Assembly (NCBI GenBank): GCA_026008535.1
Contig: BRKX01000001.1
Coordinates: 41,432,317-41,496,316, forward strand
Origin: Perilla frutescens
Lineage: Eukaryota > Streptophyta > Magnoliopsida > Lamiales > Lamiaceae
Length of the DNA: 64,000 nucleotides
Direction: 5' to 3'
The notes beneath the pieces were generated by a model, which was given only the letters and a program-made list of their open reading frames with translations, did not search any database and was not told the DNA's origin. Position 1 is the stretch's first letter. Each line of letters opens with the position of its first letter. The position numbers were made by a program, and so were the translations under genes. Positions 36,182-48,293 of the stretch are shown here, in pieces.

Positions 36182-38654
36182 TTGGGTTGTATTTTAGTTG
36201 GGTAAATATAAATCCCTATATTTACATTTTTGTTAAAACAAAGTCCCCACACTGTTGAATTGCGTTGTTAAATTGTTAATTCGCTTTAATAAAAAAAATT
36301 AAGCACAAGGACTTAATGTTACCCAACTAAAGTACATATATTCAATTCATAAAATCATAATAGTACAGAGAATCAAGTATGTCTTTTGCCTAAAAAATAT
36401 GTGTGTTTTTAGCCTCCTAGACAAAATGTTCCTCTAAAGTAAATTTTTTTAGAAAAATTTGATTCATGAAAGGTTAGGTCAGAGGCATTGAAAAGCTAAT
36501 TCAATTATCTTTCTATCCATATATTACTCATTCACAAATTGCAAGTATTCTAAAGAGATAAATTTTCAAATTTACAATCAAGAGTAAATGAGTCGCATTC
36601 AAGGATGTAATTTTCGTTAAGTGTAATATTTTCATTTATGATGTACATTCATGAATTTATCCACATTATAAGGATTATAAGTGATTAATATGATGTATAA
36701 AATATATATTAGAAATTTGATAATTTGCTAATAGAGTTTGAAGATACAAGTTGTTTATTTGTTAGTTGCTACTTGAATGTCAAGACCCTTCACTTTAATT
36801 TATTTTATTATTTCATTTTTTTGTTGATAAAATCTCTTGTCATCTCGTTATTCATCTATTATTAGATATCATTGAAATTATAAAGTATTAAAATTATATT
36901 ATTTATCATGTATTAAATTAATTATTTAATTGTATTGTATTCTAATTTTATCATTTGTTTAATAGATGGAGAATATTACGGAGGTATAAGTAATTTTGTA
37001 GTTGATTTGAAGCACTAAATGTCGTTAAAGTAGAAAAAATAATGCAATTCAAATATTTTGATTGATGATTGAGTATAGTTATTGTGATGTAGTTTAAAAT
37101 TATTATTTTTGAAAGAATAAACTAAGGTTGAACATTATTGTCATTTCATTTACTTTTTTTTTTATTAATCGGATATATTTTTGTGTGTGATGTTAATTGT
37201 ATTATTATTTTTTACCCTTTAATTTATTTCATTTCTCATATTTCTTTCGATTAGCTAGCTATTATTTATCATGTTTTAAATTATGTAATTGTATTATATT
37301 ATAATGTTGTTATTTCTTTTAATAAATGATGAAGAGTTTGAAGATGAAATCAAACATAAAGTTGAAGAAATTTCAAATATTGTTAGAAGAAGATTGTACT
37401 TCAAATTAGATCGAAAATTGTGTTATAATTAGATTTATGATGTAGTTTGAAATTATTTTTTTAGAACAAAATATAATTGAAAATTATTATTATTTGTCAT
37501 GTCATGTACCGCTGATTTCTTTCATTTGATGCGCTTTGATGTCAATCAAATTTTCTAATTGTCATATTCTTTTCATTTTATATTATTTTTCATATATTTG
37601 ATTACTTCAAGAATAAGAGATGATAATCATTTAGGAAAATTATTAAGATATAATTTATATTATACATGTGAAAAAAAATAATAAATATGCCGGCCCAACG
37701 GCCTAGTCCGAAAATCAAATTAAGGAGTTGGTTATGGCAAGCATTTTCAGCCCAAATTTTTTTAACTGAATAGACTCGAAATCGAACGAGTTGATTCGAT
37801 TGACATCCCTAAATATAATAATGTTAATTTGTACTGCTATATGACTGCATGTCTGCATCCTATTCGTTCACTCAATAGTGCAATCTAATCGTGCACCACA
37901 CCATTCCGATGTATATCCGATGCCGACCTATTGAAAACAAGAGGGAGGTGAATGTTGAAATTCACGTGAAATTCATGAGAGAGACAGAGGGAATACAAGA
38001 TACAAAATGGAGGGTTAGTTGGCTACAATTAATATTTCTTAAGCTAGAGGCTAATTAAAAACAAAATTTTACCAAGTGAAAATACCTATTTTTTATATTA
38101 CCACCATTTGTAATAATAATATTACTATTTTAATTATTAATTCTTATTATTATTATTACTTTATTATTATGATATTTTGAAATGTTTCAAGAAAAAGTTA
38201 CTCATGATAAAATTCTTCCCTATCAGAATTATTCCATAGAAATGCTCCAACATTATTGAAGCCTATATATGTTCCACTCTTTGTCTCACTAACAAAATCT
38301 CTGCACGAATAAAAAGAATTAAGATGTGTGACTAAATTATTTTTTATAGCAGGGAAAAAACAAAGGCAACCCCGACAGCTTAAACTTGTGAATATATTCA
38401 CATTTTTGGATGATCAGATAATTACATATATAAATTATTTATATGATAGATGCGTAAATCTTGAAATTAGGAATATAAAAATAAAATACCGAGATGTGTC
38501 GCTGTCGAAAGGGACAAATCCAGTTAGGAAAATAAATTAAAGGGTAATTGCATGTTTCTCGACAACCAACGTTAACCCCACCAAGTTTCATTTTATTTGG
38601 ATCTCACCACTTTTCTATACACCAAGCCTGCCACCACGCCCTTCGGATTCTCCG

Positions 38655-38689
<35 letters not shown>
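36182..38689. other. AT-rich intergenic DNA
   Basis: I find no coding block or element borders here. The small frames at 38198-38540 overlap on opposite strands and have no domain. A (AT)n tract closes the stretch (38656-38688). Confidence 0.6.
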
Positions 38690-38692
<3 letters not shown>

Positions 38693-38930
38693 GTGGGTTC
38701 AAATAGGAACCAATCCCCCCGTGAACCTAGGAACCAATCTAACATGAGAGATTTATATTACTAACATCAAGAGATTATGTTGCTAACATGAGGTAAACTC
38801 ATTTTGCTAACTTGACGAGATCATAATATTAGCAACATATTGCTAATATGTTAGCGATTATACACACTGCTAATATGTTTGGTTCCTAGGTTTTCACGGG
38901 GGGATTTGGTTCCTATTTGATCATTTCCCT
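38690..38930. mobile_element. Small inverted-repeat element flanked by (TA)n
   Basis: The left end GGGGTGGGTTCAAATAGGAACC is matched by the inverse of the right end AGGGAAATGATCAAATAGGAACC. Both continue into CC(C)CCCGTGAA or its variant and CCTAGGAACCAA. The centre repeats GCTAACAT and TTGCTAAT. The element is bordered by (AT)n on both sides, the arrangement described for Micron-type elements in rice. Confidence 0.65.
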
Positions 38931-38943
38931 ATATATATATATA

Positions 38944-39617
38944 CAGGGAAAGGATCAAATGAGAGCCCTTCCCCCAAGTGGAAATTAGGAACCAATCATA
39001 GCCCTTATTTGACTCAATCTGGACGGTCCAGATTAAATCAGATTTAAGTGGATGGACGGTGACATTCCTGTAATTTTCGGCAACTTTGTGGACGGAGGGT
39101 AATATAGTAATTTAATAATTCAATAATTCTTCCCTTTGTTCTGAGGCTAAAATGAGAATCGCATGATGCTAAAATGATCGAAGTAGGAGGCTAAAATTGA
39201 TGTGATATTTTCCACTAGGGTTCACCGTTCCCAATTAGGGTTTATTACGTTCCGATTAGAGCTCTGATCCCAACTAGTAATTATGAGATTCCCATTAGGG
39301 TTCACTGTCCCCAAATAGGGTGTATTGCATTTCATTCCAATCAAATCATCGTTCCATTTTTGTTTATCAACACATGCTAAAATGAGAAATGCATGAAGCT
39401 AAAATGAGCGAAGTCGGAGGCTAAAATTGAATCTGGGCAATTTCTGAGTTCGGTTCCGATTTTGCCCTTAATGAGACGCGCAAATTGAAGACTTTCGTTT
39501 TAATTACACAATTGCCACCGAAAAATCTGGATTGATCTGAACCGTCCAGATTGTGGAATGGAGGAATGAGATTGGTTCCTAGTTCCCACTTGGTGACTGG
39601 TTTTCACCAGATCCCAT

Positions 39618-39620
<3 letters not shown>
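38944..39620. mobile_element. Second (TA)n-flanked element of the same family
   Basis: The left end CAGGGAAAGGATCAAATGAG and the inverse of the right end AGGGATGGGATCTGGTGAAAACC are related to each other and to the element at 38690-38930. Inside both ends are TAGGAACCAATC and a GGACGGTCCAGATT block. A (TA)n tract follows at 39621-39655. It has no coding frame. Confidence 0.65.
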
Positions 39621-39659
<39 letters not shown>

Positions 39660-39984
39660 AGGGTCCAGTTATAATGTAAATGAAGTCTTGTGTGTTAAGA
39701 TATAAATTCAAAAAATAGCATTACAATGATGAATTTAAGCATTATATATGAATAGAAATAATAGCATGCACACTAGATCATAGAAAAACAGTATTATTCA
39801 ATAGGTCACACAAAAATAGCATTACAGAAAGAGCAGATACAATAGGTTACAAAAAATAGCATTGCAAAGTATGAATATAAGCATTTAGAATTAGAAAAAT
39901 AGTATTATTCACATTTTAACACACTAGATTATGATTCACAAATGATTCATCATCCCTCTCTCTCTCTATATATATATATAATAA
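39621..39984. other. (TA)n tract and unassigned AT-rich DNA
   Basis: (TA)n runs to 39655. After it, AAAATAGCATTACA recurs three times at 39710-39870. No gene is seen. Confidence 0.5.
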
Positions 39985-40460
39985 AAAAGAGCTAATTACA
40001 ATTTAATTCTTAATGTTTGACAATTTTAATAAAAATAACCCAACGTTTTAATGATTATAATTTAATTTTTAATATTTGAATATTTTAACAAAAATAACCC
40101 TATATTTAATAATAACAATTTAATTCCTTATGTTTGAACATTTTAACAGAAATCACTTGATATTTTAGGTGAAAAAATCATTTTGGTCATTCTTTTGGCA
40201 AAAATGGCAGTCCGTAAAATAGGTTTTGTAGCTTACTTGAGAGTAAATGTGATCGAAATCGACCGAAATAGTTTTTTTGCTTAAAATATTGGGTTGTTTT
40301 TGTTCAAATGTTCAAATGTCCAGAATTAAATTATTATTATTAAACATTGGCTTATTTCTGTTAAAATATTCAAAAATCAAAAATTAAATTATAAATATTA
40401 AAATATTGAGTTATTTTTATTAAAATCTTAAAATGTTGAGAATTGAATTGTAGTTGACCT
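39985..40460. mobile_element. Short inverted-repeat element
   Basis: TACAATTTAATTCTTAATG at 39998 and the inverse of the sequence ending near 40455 (TACAATTCAATTCTCAAC) match over about 60 bp, including TTTTAATAAAAATAAC. The same block is also repeated in direct orientation at 40050 and 40110. It is non-coding. Confidence 0.5.
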
Positions 40461-41408
40461 GAAAATATTATGGGTGCACTAATTGAGAATTAATCTCAAT
40501 CACTCAATAGGAGAATCTAATGATTGATAATTGATTGTATTTAAGAATTGTGTAGATTAGCATTCAATGCTAAAATACAATATATATATATAGCTAAATT
40601 ATGATATTTATAAAGTTAAAAAAAAAACATATGCAATCCTTTTTAATCAAAACCAAAAAAAGGGTGGCATTATCTCGCAGTATAATTATTTTATTTTAGA
40701 AAATCATGAAATGCGAAAATACAATATATTCAATGCTAAAGTTCAATGTATGCACTGTTATTTTTCATAAATTACCAAAAAAAAAAAAAAAAATCTTATT
40801 CCGTTCATCAAATCAATATAAACAGTTGAGGCTTTGGTCATTTTTCAGATATGGTATGGAGCTGCTGGACGAACTAAAATGACGGGTCATGGAGTCAGCA
40901 ATTTAATTATGCTACCAATTTGTCGATTACTTAACGTATTGAAGATTGAAATTTCGATCGAGAGGTTACGTGATTAGGGTTCTTGGAGTTTAATTTGGGG
41001 AAAACGTAAAAATCATGTAAAAATTTGAAAATACATTTTGCTCCCGCCCCCAATTTTAAGAAATAGTAGAAAAGACCCAAATTATATTGACTCATTTTTG
41101 ACATGATAAGAGTATAAAAAACAAGTATTCCTAATATACTGAGACCAAAAGTAAGATAAGAGTACTTATAGTCTCTCCGTTTATGAATAAATGTCGTTTT
41201 GGAAAAATGTCCAATACATGATCATGCGAATAAATTAAATGACTCAAAATTAATAGGATGTTGGAATACATTAAATAAAGGTAATATTTTTGCTTCGAAG
41301 GGTGTGTAAAACGACATCATTCATGAAACAAACGTAAAATGTTAAAACGACACCATTCACAAACGAAGTGAGCGTGTCTACAAAAATCCAACTTAAAAGT
41401 AATAGAAA

Positions 41409-42482
41409 AGGCAAATTACATATTAATGTCCGACCTTTCAACTTTTTAATAAAAATACCATGACTTTTGAATATTTACAGTTTAGTACCTCACTTTGTAA
41501 ATTTTTATCAAACCTATCATAAAATCAACTTTTCAGTATCCTATTACATACGTGGATCGGTGGAAATCTGAGGTGGGTTTTCATAATACCACATCAGATA
41601 AAAAAACTAAAATATAAATTTAATTCATAAAACAATGTGTTCACAAATAGAAATGAAAATGGGAATATTTCCAATTTTAACTCTACCTAGTCATCCTATC
41701 TTTAAAGATTAAAATAGTCTCATAAACATTAGGACCCATTATCTGGAATTTAGAAGTAGAATTTATTGAAAATTAAATAAAAAAATATTTCAGACTTAAT
41801 TTTTTTAAAACAATAATATTGACAAGAATATGAAAATATATAATAAATAAATATGTTGAAATATTCTAGTTTACTTGGAGACTGAAGTATATGGCCGTAT
41901 TAATGGCCATTTTTTGTGTTTGAGAAATATGGCATTCAAGTTGTTATTTTAGTTGAACAAAAATTATTTTGGTGTATGAGGATGTCGAATATTTCAAGTT
42001 TTCAACATATTTATTTATTGTAAATTTTCATATCTTGTCGATATTATAATTTTAAAAAAATTAAGTAGGAAATATTTTTTATTTAATTTTCAATCAATAA
42101 TGGTCATGATCACTTGATCACAACTAAATTCTACTTTGAAATTCCAAATAGTGGATCGTAATGTTTAGGAGACGGTTTTAATCTTTAAAGATGAGATGAC
42201 TAGGTAGAGTTAAAATTGGGCATGTTCCTATTTTTATTTCTATTTGTGAACACATTTTTTATGGTTTAAATTTACATTTTAATTTTTTTTTATCTGATGT
42301 GACATTATAAAAATCAACATCATATTTCCAACGATCCACGTAGGCAATAGGATACCAGAAAGTTGACTTTAGGATATATTTGATAAAAATTTACAAGGTC
42401 AAACACTAAACTGTAAATATTCAAAGGTCATGACATTTTTGTTAAAAAATTGAAAGGTCAAGCATTAACATGTAATTTGCCC
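41409..42482. mobile_element. Foldback (long-TIR) Mutator-like element, 1.07 kb
   Basis: The left half from GGCAAATTACATATTAATG is the inverse complement of the right half with roughly 80-85 percent identity. The match covers about 450 of 535 bases on each side, leaving only about 100 bp near 41870-41985 unpaired. TAATAGAAA before the left end and TAATAAAAA after the right end are an 8-of-9 target duplication. There are no open frames of note. A read-through transcript would form a very long hairpin. Confidence 0.75.
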
Positions 42483-42491
42483 TAATAAAAA

Positions 42492-43216
42492 TCTAGATAC
42501 TTGCTTCACGTATTACTTTTCCATGTGAACATATAAAATTTTATCATGAATATTTGTGTTAGATTGTCCGACGCTATATAAAATTCATCAAGTGGCATTT
42601 TTATTTGGATTCAAGCTCATATTCGAACTCATTTGTAATTTGTTAGTGTTTGAATTTGAATAGAAATATTATCTGACGGATATTGACCTGACCAAACAGA
42701 CACTTTGATACAAGACTTCCAAAATTATTTTATATAAACGAAAATATATAAATAAGCAATTTTGTACCTTGGGCAAAAACTGGGAATTAATCAGGAAAGG
42801 GCAATAATAGTCATAATTTACCTTTCAGTATTTTCTTTTCCATGTAACGAATAAACAATTTATTCAGGTAGAAGTTCTAAAAAATTAGTGACTAGTCAAA
42901 ATTGGTATTCCAATTAATATTTATGTAGCAACTATCCAAGATATTAAGTTTACCAAAGTGGCGTTTTCACATTGGAAAATATGTTCATTTATTTTCCCTT
43001 TTAATTAAGTAGACAGCCAAAGCTGACTAGTTTAGTTAATGACTCACTATAATTAGTCAAAATGTCAAATAATTAACACTTCATCACCAATATTAAATAT
43101 TAAATGGTGAACACTACAAAGTGGGAAAGTGATCTAATTAAAATATGGACCAATCGCTAAAACACGTGCTTCCCCTTTAAATTATAGATTACCAACGTAC
43201 CCTTATCAGAAAAAAA
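42492..43216. other. AT-rich intergenic DNA
   Basis: I see no gene or repeat structure here. Confidence 0.6.
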
Positions 43217-44949
43217 GGGTGTACTTGAATCAAACTAACTTGTAAGCTATTCGAGATCGATTCAAATAAAAAATTGAAATCGATTTTAGATTCATCGAGC
43301 TCGAGCTTTTCTATTTGCTTTCGAGCTCGGGCTCGAGATCAACAATCATTGACTCGATACGCCCACGTGCCTTATTGAGCTTCAATGTATTTTTAACTTT
43401 ACTCTTAATAGTTTAATTATTTATACAAGGGATAAGGGTCAAATTGGTCACTGAACTTATTTGGGGGGCTCAATTGGCCCACTATAACTTTTTTGGGCTC
43501 AATTGGGCCACTACGTTGTTAAAATCGGCTCAATTTAGCCACTGCGTGACGGAGCCCTAACAGCCTCCGTTAAGTCGGCTCAAAACGACGTCGTTTTGTT
43601 TATTTTTTTACCCGACCCATAACCCGATCCAGCCCTAAACCCTAACCCGACCCGCTCATCCTGCTCTTCCTCTTCTACTTCAAGATCTTCTTCTTCTTCA
43701 AAATCTTTTTCTATCTCAGAATCTTTTGAGAGAAATACCCGATCTGAAAAGGGAAATTTTGGGATTTATTGTATTTGATTTTGAATGTTGGGAGATAGGT
43801 ATGTGAATTCTGGGCAGGTTAGCTGAGATGTTTGGTGGCTGCGGAGGGATGGAGTTGGGGAGGAATGGCAAATTCATGAATTAGTCGGAGAAGTCGTCCG
43901 ATGACGCGGAGGTTGACGAGAGCAAGTCCGACTAGGCAATACTAGGTAATTCCTCAAATTCTTAATTAGAATCGGTGAGCTCTTCTAAGTCTTGCTCGAA
44001 ATTTGTTTCTTCTTCATCTTTTCTTTATGAGTTTGGGATATTTGAGAATGTGGTGGTTTGATGAAGTGTGGATTGAGGTTATGCGATGTGAATTTTTTTG
44101 GAGGAGGTGAGAAGATGATGGGTGTTTGTTTTTAGAATTAAGGAGGGATTTTGGGGTGTGAAATCTGATGGCGAGGAGCTGTCGGAATCTAGTGAACATG
44201 CTTTGGGTGTGGTGTTGTCTGCAGAAGATGGAGGGGGTTGTGATGATTGTTTGCGAGCTTGGGATCTCGTTTGAATACGGGAATAGCGATGGTTTCGGTG
44301 AGGCAAGCAGTTGGGGCAGATGAGATGTTGATTTGGGAGATTTCCGGCGATCCCTTTGGAAGAAGCTGTCGGATTCTGGGCAGCCTAGACGGAAGGAGAT
44401 TTCCGGCGACCCATAACAACTAATTTTGAAGATTAAAGCCAAAACGTGATCGAATGTTGATTTGGGATACAAGAACAGAAAATGAAAAAAAAGAAAAAAT
44501 TTGGACAATTGGGTCGGGTTATGGGTCGGGTAAAAAAATAAACAAAATGACGTCGTTTTGAGCTGACTTAACGGAGGCTGTTAGGGCTCCATTACGCAGT
44601 GGCCAAATTGAGCCAATTTTAACATGGCGGTGGCCCAATTGAGCCCGAAAAATTTGTAATGACCCAATTGAGCCCCCCAAATAAGTTCAGTGGCCAATTT
44701 GACCCTTATCCCTTTATACAAATACCAAAAATATATATTTATTTATTTTTATTTTTTAATAACAAAGATAAGTAATATTTTTTTTAATATTAATTAGCAA
44801 TCAAGTTGAGCTTTTGAGTTGACTATTGAGTCAAGCCAGAGTTTGAAAATATAAGGCTCGATGACCAAACTAGAGCCGAGCTCAGACTTCGAGTTTTCTT
44901 ATCAAGCTCAAGCATGCTACTACTCAATTCGGTTCAATTACATCCTACC
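43217..44949. mobile_element. Degenerate inverted-repeat element split by a Mutator-like insertion
   Basis: GGGTGTACTTGAATC at 43217 and the inverse of the sequence ending at 44949 (GGATGTAATTGAACC) match imperfectly. Both arms carry GAGCTCGAGCT-type motifs. The middle is occupied by the element at 43429-44712, so the outer element was present first. Confidence 0.5.
43429..44712. mobile_element. Non-autonomous Mutator-like element with about 200-bp TIRs
   Basis: The inverted termini begin GGGATAAGGGTCAAATTGG and stay alignable for about 200 bp, including CAAAACGACGTCGTTTTG near their inner edge. The 9-bp target duplication TTTATACAA is exact (43420-43428 and 44713-44721). The 0.9 kb interior is richer in GC than the surroundings. 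It has a minus-strand open frame (44014-44508) that is Ser/Pro-rich and without a domain. The interior may be captured host DNA, but I cannot name its source. Confidence 0.85.
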
Positions 44950-45722
44950 ACTTGACACCTGTGCAATGCACTAATAAAAACTATAATGAAATATCACTCA
45001 TTTGTTTATGATTAGATTTGATTCAATTCATTTTGTTAAGGTTTAGAAATATGGAGAAAATTATTTGACTAATAACAAATAGCAATTTTGAAAGTTGAAA
45101 TTTTGACCCAACATTAAAAAGACTATATGAAAATAAATTGCTATGAATTATATAAAAAATTGATATACTATTTTGAGGTTATTATATGTTATTTAAATTT
45201 TCTAAATATAATATCGTATCTCATAATTGTTGATATATAACATATTTTTAAATTACATTATTAATATATATTTTAATATGTATATATAATGTATACACAT
45301 TTAAGATAACATACTAATAGTTTTACGCACATAAATTTAGAATAATAGTGAAGAACTTCTTAAAAAAATTGTATTTGAGGGAGGGAGAGATTTGTGAGAT
45401 TTGCATTATAAATGAGGGCAACTCAACTCAACTACTATTTTGTCACAAATCCTTACCATATTCAAGTATCATAACGTGCAAGTAAACTCCAAATTCTCAC
45501 TTGCACCCTTAATATAAAAAATTAGGGCAGCTAATTATTATATATATATCTCCTATAGAATTGAAAATTATACAAGATGTTGACTCCTCTCTTTGTCACG
45601 GTATTTTCAATTATACTTTAAGGTTCATATTACCATAAGACAAATGATAAGTTTAATTTAGTTGGAAACAATATTAATAGATTAAGTTAAGTTTCTTATA
45701 GAACTTGTAATTACATTCCACC
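44950..45722. other. AT-rich intergenic DNA
   Basis: I see no gene or element border until the hAT target duplication at 45723. Confidence 0.6.
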
Positions 45723-45730
45723 TTGTAGCA

Positions 45731-48231
45731 AAGGATGAAAATATCGCGATATATTGCGGATATATCGTAAGTTTTGACATTGCAATATATATATGGAAAA
45801 GAATGTATTTTTTTTTTCGAGTATCGACGAAATATCGCAATATATCGTGATTTTTATTTATATTTCTATAATATATTAGATTTTTATTTAATACTAATTT
45901 TTTGTGATCTTGTTCAGGTCTTCATCCTAACTATTTCGGCTGCAATACTCTTTGCTTTCCAGACAATATTCAGTAGATGTGTAGATGATCACATGATGCC
46001 TCAAATAATTATTATAAATTTATTTTTTTTTCTAATTTTTTATATGGTATATTTTTCTATAAAATAACCCAATCAATTTTTTCTGGGATCAACTTTGGGC
46101 AGAAAGTTAGAAAGACAAGTTCTTGATCAATTTTTCTGGGATGGTGTAAAATATGTTGTTGATTTTTATGAACACTTATATCAAGTTCTACAAGTGGTGG
46201 ACACCAAGGTGGTTCCTACTATGCCCATATTGTATGACTCATTTCGTGTTATGAAAGAGAAAGTTGAAAGCTTGAAAAGATCACGATGGATATTGAACAT
46301 AATCGATTCAAGGTGGACCGTACGCTTACTCACCCATTACACGCGACAGGTAAATACTTTTTTCATTTACATGAATTGTTTGCACTTTTATATTATATTT
46401 ATGACACTCTAAGTCTCTAACAATCCTTTATAATTTTTCAGCTGATTACTTAAATCCGCAATTCCAATATCAGTCAAGAGTTGGTGATGATCCAAAATTA
46501 ATTAAAGCAATTCAAGAAATTTTTAACAAGTTGGACCTGAACTCAAACAGTATAGCTCAATTTGGAACTGAGGTGATATAATTTTTTAATAGTAGTTATC
46601 ATATTTTCATTTTAAGATAAGGTATCATATTATAATACTAGATATCATATTTTGGTTGTATTAAATGTGAAGCTCACATATTTTCTGAGAAAAAGATTTG
46701 GCGATCGTGCTGCAATTGCTTCTCGATCTACTATGGTCCCATATAAGTTTTTTACTTAATATTTTCAAATGCAGTTTGTTCAAATAATTTAAGATTATGT
46801 CTTCAATGAATAAATAAGCATTTTAAATTTATTGGTGTTTGGTAATGGCAGTTGGAGGGTTACGTATGGTCATTCATCACCTATAGTTAGAGATTTGACA
46901 GTGCGAATATTATCACAGACGGCTCATCTTTTGCATGTGAGAGAAATTGGAGCACTTTTGCCTTAATCCACACAAAGCAAAAGAATCATCTTGCGTATCC
47001 AAAAGTTCAACAATTGATCTTTTACTATTATAATATGAAGTTAAGGATACGAGATATGGAAGTTGAAAATGATAAAGTCGTAGAGCAAGAATATCTAGAT
47101 CTGGTAGATATAACAGCTGATGAAAATGATGAGGAAGGAAATCCGTTTTTTCAATGGGTTCACCCTTTGCACTTAGATGATAATGAGGGAAATCATAATC
47201 CAAAAATAGCTACTAGGACTCGTGAGTATGTCATTAATTTGAATCAAGTATTACAACAAAAAGTGGGTAATACTTCATATGATTCAAAAGCAGCAGCTCA
47301 ACAGAGGATGTGGGGAATAGTGATGGAGGAAGTGATAGAAGTGGTAGAAATAATGATAATGGTGGAAATGGTAGGAACAATCAATTCGATTATAGTTCCA
47401 GCTATATGTTATTGAGTCCATTCAGTTGTGAGGCCGACTTCACTCATGCAACACAAGATATGGACTATAGAAGTAGAGCATGAGGTCTTGGAATAGATGC
47501 AATAGGAAAGGAATTCATAAGGAGACATGTATGGACTCAAGAAGAAAATTCAAGTACTGATATTGAACCACTTTCAGTCAGTCTTGATTGTATGAATATG
47601 GGTGTCACTGATCATAGTGATATGTCCCAAGATTCATATACTTCTTACATATATGGGAGTTCTTAATTTGATTGGACCTACTCAAAATGTGTATAGAGGT
47701 CAAAATGTGCATCAACAAAGTAATTAGGTCAGAACATTATCCAATCCATGATGAAGCAGTTGGAAGAAATCAAGAAACATATCAAGTGAATATGCATAAT
47801 TATATCCAGAATTACTCTAATGTGATAGGTTGGTACCAATATTGTTTGAAACAAGATGACATTCCATCTACTATATTTGAACCACATATATCCTCATTTT
47901 GGTATTAATTGTACATTATAATGTTTATTTAGTTATTTTAGATTGTATTATGTATTATCAAATATATTATCTCGGACCATATTTATATAAGCTATCATTC
48001 ACATACTTACTTTCAAAATACAATTTTATCAAAATTTTGAGTAGAATATGTGCATAATTAATAATATGTTACTGTATGGTGATTCCTAAATTTTTTTAGT
48101 TAAATTTTCAAGATTTTAATATAGTTTCCATCATTTTTTTCAATTTTTTGCGATATTGATATATATCCTACGATATATCCGTAAAATTGAAGTTGCGATA
48201 TTTGGTGCGATATCGATATTTTCATCCTTGG
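45731..48231 (+). mobile_element. hAT transposon, 2.5 kb, with exact 8-bp target duplication
   Basis: TTGTAGCA stands immediately before (45723-45730) and after (48232-48239) the element. The left end AAGGATGAAAATATCG is matched by the inverse of the right end CCAAGGATGAAAATATCG, two bases longer. Both ends are rich in CGATATATCG. The interior carries the broken hAT transposase described separately. Confidence 0.85.
45915..47415 (+). pseudogene. hAT-family transposase, degenerate
   Basis: Recognisable blocks in order are: FFWDGVKYVVDFYEHLYQVL with VVPTMPILYDSFRVMKEKVE at 46095-46310; DYLNPQFQYQSRVGDDPKLI with AIQEIFNKLDLNSNSIAQFG after an intron, at 46441-46572; and the C-terminal dimerisation block at 46930-47060. 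That last block has SFACERNWSTFALIHTKQKN followed by LIFYYYNMKLRIRDM. The last frame continues to 47415. This order is that of plant hAT transposases with a BED/DUF659-type body and a C-terminal hAT dimerisation region. The N-terminal zinc finger is missing. A frame shift near 46318 and stops near 46890 disrupt the body. It would have acted in the nucleus on the ends of this element. Confidence 0.75.
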
Positions 48232-48293
48232 TTGTAGCAAGTTGATATTTTTATTATAGACAAAAACTTATGTCGGGCCATCTCATAGGTCAA

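Noticed and set aside
44014..44508. 164-codon minus-strand open frame
   Set aside because: Low-complexity Ser/Pro/His composition inside a Mutator-like element, with an overlapping rival frame and no domain.
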